Shown here in pieces: positions 1 through 5,145 of a DNA stretch of 5,414 nucleotides. Numbering within the stretch: the stretch's first letter is position 1; each line of letters starts with the position of its first letter. Origin of the DNA: Candidatus Kappaea frigidicola (GTDB lineage Bacteria > Omnitrophota > Gorgyraeia > JAGLLT01); the NCBI GenBank assembly GCA_030765555.1, contig JAVCCI010000040.1:1-5414 (forward strand). The letters are read 5' to 3'. The position numbers and the translations under genes are program-made. A model generated the notes under the pieces. The model made no database searches and had not been told where the DNA came from. It worked only from the letters and a program-made list of their open reading frames with translations.

Positions 1-65
1 AATATAATGGAAGCCCTGAAATGATTTTAAATGACCCAGAGCAAATGAAGATTATTGGGGATTAG
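1..65 (+). CDS. 3' end of an upstream gene, possibly OB-fold nucleic-acid-binding domain (partial)
   Basis: The frame beginning at base 3 is open to a TAG at 63-65 and encodes about 20 residues, including the string NGSPEMILNDPEQMKII. This resembles the last strand of small OB-fold domains, which often read like 'NGKPEIIL..PEQI' in nuclease-like and nucleic-acid-binding proteins. That match is from memory of the family and rests on very few residues. The stop lies 3 nt before the GTG of the next gene, so the two are probably co-transcribed. The body of the protein is outside the window and its function cannot be decided here. Confidence 0.55.
   Translation, partial: YNGSPEMILNDPEQMKIIGD
57..60 (+). 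promoter_or_regulatory. Weak ribosome binding site supporting a GTG start
   Basis: A GGGG run (GGGGA if base 61 is counted) lies 8 nt before GTG at 69 and 11 nt before the alternative TTG at 72. The spacing favours GTG. It is within the last codons of the upstream gene, as expected for an operon junction. Confidence 0.4.
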
Positions 66-68
66 ACA

Positions 69-623
69 GTGTTGAATGGTAAAGAAAAAAAGATATTAAT
101 TAATATTGTAAAAGAGACAATAAAGGCGCACTTGAATAGTAATGATCAGCCTGATTTTTATTATGGGCAAAAAGCCCTCAATCAGGAAGTGGGTGCTTTT
201 GTAACCTTAAAAATTAAAGGACAGCTAGGGGGGTGCATTGGAAAGCTTATTGCCAAAGAGCCACTTTATGTGACAGTATCTGATATGGCCATTCAGGCAG
301 CATTTCATGACCCAAGGTTTGAGCCGCTAAAAAAAGAAGAGTATGAAGTATTAGAAGTTGAAATATCTGTTTTAACACACTTTAAAAAAATAAAGTCAAT
401 TAATGAAATAGAAGTTGGAAAACATGGGCTCATGATTAATAAAGGTTATAATTCTGGTTTGCTTTTGTCTCAGGTGGCTACTGAATATAATTGGGATAGA
501 AATACCTTTTTAGAGCATGCCTGTCTTAAGGCAGGATTAAGCGTTGAAGCCTGGAAAGAGAGTGATGCTGAAATATTTATCTTTTCAGCTGAAGTATTTC
601 AATCAGAGGATACAAATAAATGA
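69..623 (+). CDS. AMMECR1-domain protein (AmmeMemoRadiSam system protein A type)
   Basis: This 184-residue protein is a single AMMECR1 domain, the usual length for the bacterial/archaeal family. Visible family motifs are LGGCIG at 53-58 (normally LRGCIG), DPRFEPL at 81-87, and the C-terminal stretch 130-164 with LLLSQVA, NWD, FLEHACLKAGL and a Trp. No signal peptide or TM segment is seen, so it should be cytosolic. The family is often encoded with a Memo-like protein and a radical SAM enzyme; neither is complete in this window, and the biochemical role is unsettled. The start is taken as GTG at 69, with TTG at 72 an alternative; both give nearly the same protein. The stop overlaps the rsmE start as ATGA, implying translational coupling to an rRNA methyltransferase. 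Oddity: the Arg of the signature motif is Gly54. Family assignment is secure; function is not. Confidence 0.93.
   Translation: MLNGKEKKILINIVKETIKAHLNSNDQPDFYYGQKALNQEVGAFVTLKIKGQLGGCIGKLIAKEPLYVTVSDMAIQAAFHDPRFEPLKKEEYEVLEVEISVLTHFKKIKSINEIEVGKHGLMINKGYNSGLLLSQVATEYNWDRNTFLEHACLKAGLSVEAWKESDAEIFIFSAEVFQSEDTNK
606..610 (+). promoter_or_regulatory. Ribosome binding site of rsmE
   Basis: GAGGA lies 9 nt before the ATG at 620, inside the coding region of the AMMECR1 gene. It supports the ATGA-overlap start, which also begins the protein at the normal RsmE N-terminus. Confidence 0.65.
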
Positions 624-1357
624 GTAGATTTTTTTCCCCTCCGGAAACAGTTAAGCAAGATATTATTGAACTAGGTTCAAGAGAAGCTCATCATATTTCT
701 AAGGTTATGCGTCTTAAAGTTGATGATGAAATAACTGTTTTTGATGGGAGCAAAGAATATTCAGGAGTAATTCAAGAAATAACTTCTAAAAAAATGGTGA
801 TTAAAGTTCAATCCAGTCGCACTTATAGTCTTAAAGATGTGTTGAATATTACCTTAGCTATAGGGTTGCCAAAATACAAAAAGATGGATTTGGTTATTCA
901 AAAGGCAACGGAATTGGGAGTAAAGAAGATTATACCCTTAGTTACACAAAGAAGCATAGTTGATTTTAATGAAAAAATAGTTACAAAAAAAATTAAGCGT
1001 TGGCAGCAAATAGCTATTGCTGCTTGTAAGCAATCAGGGCGGATAGATATTCCAGAAATAACAAAACCCTTGAAATTAAAAGATGCTATTAATGAAAGCC
1101 GTAATTATGATGTTAGTTTTACAGGGTGGGTAGGGGGAAAGGCAGAATCATTAAAACATTATTTGGATAGCGCAAAGGTTTCAAAGGATTCTAGAATAAT
1201 TTGTTTTATAGGGCCAGAGGGTGGATTTAGTAAAAATGAAATAGATATAGTTTGTGAAAATGAAATTGCCACAGTTTCATTTGGTCAGCGAGTTTTAAGG
1301 TGCGAGACAGCGGCCATGTATGTCCTATCAGCACTTTCTTTTTATCTTGAAGGATAA
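620..1357 (+). CDS. rsmE: 16S rRNA (uracil(1498)-N(3))-methyltransferase RsmE
   Basis: RsmE methylates N3 of U1498 in 16S rRNA of the 30S subunit, using S-adenosylmethionine. At 245 residues it has the normal family length. An N-terminal PUA-like region (about 1-70) carries HHISKVMRL at 24-32. The SPOUT methyltransferase domain follows, with KMDLVIQKATELGV (88-101), RS at 111-112, the RW...A..Q..R helix at 127-141, and the knot/SAM-binding motifs IGPEGGFS (197-204) and GQRVLRCETA (222-231). All expected motif residues appear present, so the enzyme should be active. The start overlaps the preceding AMMECR1 gene by 4 nt. The last codons hold the Shine-Dalgarno of mtaB, so the three genes look like one transcript. 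A minus-strand reading frame at 1227-1526 is only a shadow. Confidence 0.97.
   Translation: MSRFFSPPETVKQDIIELGSREAHHISKVMRLKVDDEITVFDGSKEYSGVIQEITSKKMVIKVQSSRTYSLKDVLNITLAIGLPKYKKMDLVIQKATELGVKKIIPLVTQRSIVDFNEKIVTKKIKRWQQIAIAACKQSGRIDIPEITKPLKLKDAINESRNYDVSFTGWVGGKAESLKHYLDSAKVSKDSRIICFIGPEGGFSKNEIDIVCENEIATVSFGQRVLRCETAAMYVLSALSFYLEG
1349..1354 (+). promoter_or_regulatory. Ribosome binding site deciding the TTG start of mtaB
   Basis: GAAGGA ends 8 nt before TTG at 1363 and lies in the final codons of rsmE. It supports TTG as the true start. The protein then begins MKKIYLTSLGCKVNQ, the normal position of the N-terminal Cys motif in MtaB; no in-frame ATG would keep that motif. Confidence 0.75.
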
Positions 1358-1362
1358 CGACG

Positions 1363-2619
1363 TTGAAAAAGATATATTTAACTTCTTTAGGTTGCAAAGT
1401 CAACCAATATGAAATCCAGTTTTTAAAAGAACAGTTTGAAGCTGTAGGTTGTAGCATTGTCTCCAGGCCAGAGATGGCTGAGATTTGCATAGTTAATACT
1501 TGTAGTGTAACGAGTAATAGTGACAAAAAATCTAAGAAGAATATTGAAAAAATTATGCGTGTTAATCCTCAAGCAGATATTGTTGTTTGTGGGTGTTGTG
1601 TCGATAATGAATATAGCTTAGTTAATTTTATTCAGGGTCCAAAACATTTTGTTCCAAACAAAGATAAGATGAATATACCCCATTTATTAAATTTTAATTG
1701 TAATTCTATTAGAGGAATTTCATCTTTTTCAAATATGGAGAAAGGTTTTGTAAAAATTCAAGATGGTTGTGATAACTATTGTTCATATTGTATAGTTGCT
1801 CACACAAGAGGCAAAGCTAGAAGTCGCAATCAGGAAGATATCTTAACAGAAATCAAGCAACTTACAGCAAATGGCTATAGAGAAATAGTCCTAACAGGAA
1901 TTAATATAGGTTACTATGGTAGGGATACTGATTCCAGCCTTCTTGAGTTACTTAGAGAGGCATCAAAAATTGATAATATCGGGCGGCTAAGACTGAGTTC
2001 TATAAATCCAGAAGATATTAATTTAGCTTTAATAAAATTTATTAAAACTAGTAATAATATTTGCAAACACTTTCATATTTCTATTCAATCGGCATCCACT
2101 CAAATGTTGAAATTGATGAATCGCAAGTATACTGGTGACTATTTAGTCAAAACATTGAAGACTATAAAAAAGGAAATGCCTCTAGCTGGACTATCAGGTG
2201 ATTTCATTTGTGGTTTTCCGCAGGAAACTGATGAACATTTTAAAAAAACATTAGATTTAATTAAAGATTTTGATTTTGTCAAATCTCATGTATTTATATA
2301 TAGCGATAGAGAGAAGACAGCAGCCTATAAGCTTGCAGCTAAGGTGCCTGATAAAATAAAAAAAGAAAGATCTAATGCTCTTAAAGAGGTAGCTTCTATA
2401 GCTGCAAATAGATATATGAATAAATTTATTGATTCTGAGTTAGAGATTCTGGTTGAGCATAAGCTAGACGTAAAAACTCAGATGTATTGTGGTTATTCAG
2501 ATACCTACATAAAAACTTTAATAAGAGACTTACCTGCAACATATGAGGGTCAGTTAATCAAAGTAAAAGTATTAAAAAGTGCAGAAAACCAACTAATTTC
2601 CTGCCTAAAAAACCCTTAA
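1363..2619 (+). CDS. mtaB: tRNA (N6-L-threonylcarbamoyladenosine(37)-C2)-methylthiotransferase MtaB
   Basis: MtaB is a radical SAM enzyme that adds a methylthio group to t6A at position 37 of tRNAs reading ANN codons, giving ms2t6A. This 418-residue protein has the full family layout. The N-terminal MTTase domain (about 2-105) has three cluster cysteines: C11 (LGCKVNQYE), C47 (NTCSVT) and C78 (CGCC). The radical SAM domain has CDNYCSYC (C136, C140, C143), LTGINIGYYG (177-186) and CGFPQETDEHF (283-293). A C-terminal TRAM-like region (about 355-405) should bind tRNA. LGCKVNQYE points to MtaB and not MiaB or RimO. Some usually conserved positions differ: A146 where Pro is usual after CxxxCxxC, QSA at 242-244 instead of QSG, and K319 in YSDREKTAA instead of Gly. 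The start is TTG, 5 nt after rsmE. A divergent but probably active enzyme. Confidence 0.94.
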   Translation: MKKIYLTSLGCKVNQYEIQFLKEQFEAVGCSIVSRPEMAEICIVNTCSVTSNSDKKSKKNIEKIMRVNPQADIVVCGCCVDNEYSLVNFIQGPKHFVPNKDKMNIPHLLNFNCNSIRGISSFSNMEKGFVKIQDGCDNYCSYCIVAHTRGKARSRNQEDILTEIKQLTANGYREIVLTGINIGYYGRDTDSSLLELLREASKIDNIGRLRLSSINPEDINLALIKFIKTSNNICKHFHISIQSASTQMLKLMNRKYTGDYLVKTLKTIKKEMPLAGLSGDFICGFPQETDEHFKKTLDLIKDFDFVKSHVFIYSDREKTAAYKLAAKVPDKIKKERSNALKEVASIAANRYMNKFIDSELEILVEHKLDVKTQMYCGYSDTYIKTLIRDLPATYEGQLIKVKVLKSAENQLISCLKNP

Positions 2620-2643
2620 AAATTACTTTTTTTATCTAAAATC

Positions 2644-2669
2644 AATTAAAATAGTTTAATTTGCTTTTT
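2644..2669 (+). terminator. Possible weak Rho-independent terminator after mtaB
   Basis: AATTAAA (2644-2650) and TTTAATT (2655-2661) form a perfect 7-bp inverted repeat around the loop ATAG, followed by a T-run at 2665-2669. The stem is entirely A-T, so it is much weaker than a classical terminator. The same AT-rich stretch lies just upstream of the -35 box at 2680 and could instead act as an UP element. No G+C-rich hairpin is present in the gap. Confidence 0.3.
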
Positions 2670-2679
2670 CTTGGGCCTC

Positions 2680-2708
2680 TTGACAAAAGCGGAGTTATGT
2701 GGTATATT
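2680..2708 (+). promoter_or_regulatory. Sigma-70-type promoter with extended -10 for the cvpA-to-dnaG unit
   Basis: A perfect TTGACA -35 box (2680-2685) is followed by an optimal 17-bp spacer and TATATT (2703-2708), a 5/6 match to TATAAT. TGG at 2700-2702 gives the extended -10 TGn motif. It lies in the only sizeable intergenic gap and points into the downstream genes. Transcription would start near 2714-2716, leaving a 5' leader of about 20 nt. A strong housekeeping promoter is the simplest reading. Confidence 0.8.
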
Positions 2709-2713
2709 TTTGC

Positions 2714-2729
2714 TACCTTATCTAAGGTA
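2714..2729 (+). repeat. Perfect 7-bp inverted repeat at the predicted transcription start
   Basis: TACCTTA (2714-2720) and TAAGGTA (2723-2729) are exact reverse complements separated by TC. The repeat begins at the predicted start of transcription and its right arm contains AAGG (2724-2727), the Shine-Dalgarno 7 nt before the cvpA ATG. It could be an operator for a dimeric repressor, or, in RNA, a 6-bp stem with loop AUCU that hides the ribosome binding site. It could also be chance. Confidence 0.5.
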
Positions 2730-2734
2730 ATCAT

Positions 2735-3253
2735 ATGGAGGTAGTTAGAAATTATTTCTCGCAATTGAACTGGGTTGACATTTTTTTTGTAATTTGTTTA
2801 TTTAGAACATGTTACATTGGATTTAGTCGTGGTTTTACGCCTGAGATTCCCAGATTAATATGCGCCTTTTTAACGGTTGTCCTAAGTTACCAGTTTTATG
2901 GTGAAGTAGGGCAATTTTTATCTAAATATCCTGTAATTAGGCCAGAAGCTGTTGATGCTTTAGCATTTATTGTACTAGTAGCTTTTTTTGCAGCTTTAAG
3001 CAAGGTTATTTGCATGTTTTATAGGATTGCGATGAAGGCGAGTGGACCGCATATGTTCGAAGTTGTTGTCGGCTTCTTTCTGGGGTTTGTAAGAGGCATA
3101 ATTATAGCTTCCTTGCTACTTATATGTACTCAATTTATTGCACCTGAATATGTTCAGAGAAGCGTTAGTGAAGGATCGCTAATTGGGAATAGGTTAATAT
3201 TGGTAGCTCCTAAAATTAATGAATTTGTAAATACATTGTTAGATAAGGATTAA
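2735..3253 (+). CDS. CvpA family integral membrane protein
   Basis: This 172-residue protein has about four hydrophobic segments, near residues 13-30, 37-57, 72-97 and 108-132, so it should lie in the cytoplasmic membrane. CvpA-family marks are the N-terminal NWVD (12-15), GFSRGF (29-34, family pattern G.rRGf) and GFFLGFVRG (113-121) in the last TM segment. The C-terminal tail of about 40 residues is polar and lacks any further domain. The family is named after a protein needed for colicin V production in E. coli and is linked to envelope homeostasis, but its molecular activity is not firmly established. It is the first gene after the promoter at 2680-2708, with AAGG 7 nt before ATG. Its TAA directly abuts the ATG of the nucleoside hydrolase gene. 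The family call is good; no colicin role is implied. Confidence 0.85.
   Translation: MEVVRNYFSQLNWVDIFFVICLFRTCYIGFSRGFTPEIPRLICAFLTVVLSYQFYGEVGQFLSKYPVIRPEAVDALAFIVLVAFFAALSKVICMFYRIAMKASGPHMFEVVVGFFLGFVRGIIIASLLLICTQFIAPEYVQRSVSEGSLIGNRLILVAPKINEFVNTLLDKD
3245..3249 (+). promoter_or_regulatory. Ribosome binding site of the nucleoside hydrolase gene
   Basis: AAGGA within the last codons of cvpA lies only 4 nt before the ATG at 3254, slightly close. The ATG follows the cvpA stop with no gap, so re-initiation by terminating ribosomes may contribute. Confidence 0.5.
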
Positions 3254-4183
3254 ATGAATCAAAAAAAAGTTATCATAGATACTGATCCGGGAATTGATGA
3301 TGCGCTGGCGTTGATGATGGCTATAGCATCTGATTATTTAGATATAAATGTTATTAGTGCTGTTTTTGGTAATATTGATGTTGACGTAGCGCTTGAGAAT
3401 ATAAAGCGTATTTTTGAAGTGTGCAAGGTTAAAAATATGCCTGTAATAGCGAAGGGGGCAGAAGTATCCTTGAGCGGGCAGATTTATAAGCCACGCTTAG
3501 TACATGGAGTTGATGGCTTGGGTAATGTTAAGTTTGACGTTACGCATAATTATAAAGATGTAAATGCTAACGATGCGCTTAAGAAATGTTTAGTTGGTGA
3601 AAATATAGATTTGTTGATTACTTTGGGCCCGTTGACCAATATTGCCACTTTACTTATAGAAGAGCCGGCTGTGAAGGATAGGATTAAAGAAATGGTAATC
3701 ATGGGTGGATCTGTTTTTACTTCTGGGAATGCTACAGAAGAAGCTGAATTTAATTTTTATCAGGATCCAGAAGCAGCAAAGGTAGTATTAAATAGTAAAA
3801 TACCTATAAAACTTATAAGTCTTGATGCAACTCGGCAATTACTTTTTAAGTCAGAGATTTTCAAGAAGCTTGATTTTAATGATGGAGAGTTAAGTGTATT
3901 CATTAAAAATATGCTTGATTTTGGTTTAAACTATCATAAAAAGTATAGAAATAGAGATGGTATTTATCTGCCTGATGTTCTAGCTTTGTGCGCGGTTTTA
4001 GATGAAGACCTATTTAGTTATCGAGATTTAAGTTTAGATGTTGATATTGATAAAGAGCGTGGTAAGGTATTTGATAATTTAGATGCTGCCAATACTATAA
4101 GATTTTGCGATAAGGTTGATGTGGATGGAATAATTAATCTATTTGTTAATACAATAAATAAGCTGTTGACGAAGAGGAGTTAA
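3254..4183 (+). CDS. Nucleoside hydrolase, IunH/Rih family
   Basis: Enzymes of this family split the N-glycosidic bond of ribonucleosides to give a free base and ribose, using a bound Ca2+, in the cytosol for nucleoside salvage. The 309-residue length is normal. Visible landmarks are the calcium/catalytic motif DTDPGIDD (9-16), VHGVDGLG (83-90), LGPLTNIA (124-131), VIMGGS (148-153), GNATEEAEFN (158-167, binding the ribose in homologues) and DPEAA (171-175). The late acidic calcium ligand is D241 in LPDVLALCAVLD. The residue before it, normally the active-site His in inosine/uridine and pyrimidine hydrolases (HD), is Pro240. Base specificity therefore cannot be assigned to RihA, RihB, RihC or IunH. 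The gene starts directly after cvpA and ends 2 nt before the NIF3-like gene, so it belongs to the same operon. Family membership is secure, substrate unknown. Confidence 0.93.
   Translation: MNQKKVIIDTDPGIDDALALMMAIASDYLDINVISAVFGNIDVDVALENIKRIFEVCKVKNMPVIAKGAEVSLSGQIYKPRLVHGVDGLGNVKFDVTHNYKDVNANDALKKCLVGENIDLLITLGPLTNIATLLIEEPAVKDRIKEMVIMGGSVFTSGNATEEAEFNFYQDPEAAKVVLNSKIPIKLISLDATRQLLFKSEIFKKLDFNDGELSVFIKNMLDFGLNYHKKYRNRDGIYLPDVLALCAVLDEDLFSYRDLSLDVDIDKERGKVFDNLDAANTIRFCDKVDVDGIINLFVNTINKLLTKRS
4174..4179 (+). promoter_or_regulatory. Strong ribosome binding site of the NIF3-like gene
   Basis: GAGGAG ends 6 nt before ATG at 4186 and sits in the final codons of the nucleoside hydrolase gene. 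It is the best Shine-Dalgarno in the window, suggesting efficient translation, and it fixes the start of the long N-terminal region of the protein. Confidence 0.75.
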
Positions 4184-4185
4184 AA

Positions 4186-5139
4186 ATGAAGTTAAAGGAA
4201 TTATATAAGTTTGTTGTTGAAGAAGGAATGAAGGAAGATCCTAGAGGTCAATCTTCGGTAAAAAATGTCCTCAAAGATAATAAGCAGGCACTGGATGAGC
4301 TTAAAACAGCTGATAAAAAATACTTTGATTACGAGTCTTTAGTTAATCCATATGCTGATAGTCGTATTCTTAATGGTTCTGGTGATGAGCAAATAAAAAC
4401 TATCCTTTTGGGTGTTGATATGGAAGTTGGCGAAATTGTATTAGCCGACAGGCTTAATGCTAAGGGCAAAAAGATTGATTTGGTAATGGCACATCATCCA
4501 GAAGGTAGCGCGTTAGCTGGGTTTTCTAAAGTAATGGAGATGCAGGCTGAGATTATAGCCAATTTAGGTGTTAATGCAGTCAAATCAGAAAAGCTTCTTG
4601 AGGAAAGAATTCAGAGAGTCTCTAGAGGTGTTTCGCCTGTTAATCATGCGCGGGCAGTTGATGCAGCTAAACTTTTAGATATGCCATTTATGTGTTGTCA
4701 TACTCCAGCTGATAATCATGTGGCTACATATTTGCAAAAAATTATGGATAAGAAAAAACCAAAATATATTAAAGATATAATAAAAATATTAATGGATATT
4801 CCAGAATATCAGGAAGCTTCAAAAATGGGCGCAGGACCAACTATTATTAATGGCAGCTCAAAAAATCTTGCAGGTAAGGTGTTTATTGATATGACTGGAG
4901 GCACAGAAGGTTCGAAAGAAATTTTTAAAACTTTGAGTGATGCTGGAGTTGGTACAATTATTGGTATGCATTTTTCTGAAGATCATTTAAAAAAAGCTAA
5001 AGAGGAAAAAATGAACATGGTTGTAGCTGGGCATATTTCTAGTGATACGCTTGGTTTAAACCTGTTGCTGGATAAAGTTGAGAAGAAGAATATGATTAAA
5101 GTTGAATGTTGTTCAGGTTTTTTTCGTATTAAAAGATAG
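4186..5139 (+). CDS. NIF3-like (NGG1p-interacting factor 3 / YbgI superfamily) metalloprotein, divergent
   Basis: This 317-residue, probably cytosolic protein matches the NIF3 fold by its metal-site landmarks. These are GVDM...IVLADRL (76-90), AHHP (102-105), HTPADNH (172-178) and AGHISSD (281-287). By spacing with NIF3/YbgI proteins, H103, H104, D176, H283 and D287 would bind two metal ions; the last is Asp where Glu is usual (HxxxE). NIF3 proteins are often annotated as GTP cyclohydrolase I type 2 homologues, but their true substrate is uncertain. The first roughly 68 residues, rich in charged residues (ending near SGDEQIK), precede the core and are longer than in YbgI-type proteins. The region between D176 and H283 probably holds the family's variable insert. 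It is 2 nt after the nucleoside hydrolase gene and 6 nt before dnaG. In Bacillus, yqfO (a NIF3 protein) also lies near sigA/dnaG, which supports the call. Confidence 0.82.
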   Translation: MKLKELYKFVVEEGMKEDPRGQSSVKNVLKDNKQALDELKTADKKYFDYESLVNPYADSRILNGSGDEQIKTILLGVDMEVGEIVLADRLNAKGKKIDLVMAHHPEGSALAGFSKVMEMQAEIIANLGVNAVKSEKLLEERIQRVSRGVSPVNHARAVDAAKLLDMPFMCCHTPADNHVATYLQKIMDKKKPKYIKDIIKILMDIPEYQEASKMGAGPTIINGSSKNLAGKVFIDMTGGTEGSKEIFKTLSDAGVGTIIGMHFSEDHLKKAKEEKMNMVVAGHISSDTLGLNLLLDKVEKKNMIKVECCSGFFRIKR

Positions 5140-5143
5140 GTGA
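5138..5143 (+). promoter_or_regulatory. Ribosome binding site of dnaG
   Basis: AGGTGA overlaps the TAG stop of the NIF3-like gene and matches the 3' half of the full Shine-Dalgarno consensus (AAGGAGGTGA). This sequence element sits naturally close to the start codon, here 2 nt before ATG at 5146, so the start is plausible and translation may be coupled. Confidence 0.6.
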
Positions 5144-5145
5144 TT

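Noticed and set aside
1227..1526. 99-codon open frame on the minus strand
   Set aside because: It lies antisense across the end of rsmE and the start of mtaB, both with clear family motifs, and its translation shows no recognisable domain. It is a shadow frame.
2618..2633. A-run and T-run right after mtaB as a terminator
   Set aside because: The stem would be only five A-T pairs around TTAC, too weak to call; the longer repeat at 2644-2661 is the better, still doubtful, candidate.
2775..2803. Second TTGACA inside the cvpA gene as a possible promoter
   Set aside because: The hexamer encodes part of the conserved NWVD segment, and at 17-bp spacing the -10 position reads TTATTT, a poor match. 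Codon choice explains it.
2735..3253. Bacteriocin (colicin V) system suggested by the CvpA name
   Set aside because: CvpA proteins are widespread envelope proteins named for an indirect effect. No bacteriocin precursor, immunity protein or export gene is in the window.
4165..4170. TTGACG near the end of the nucleoside hydrolase gene as a -35 box for the NIF3-like gene
   Set aside because: No acceptable -10 box is found at 16-18 bp; that position is already inside the NIF3-like coding region.
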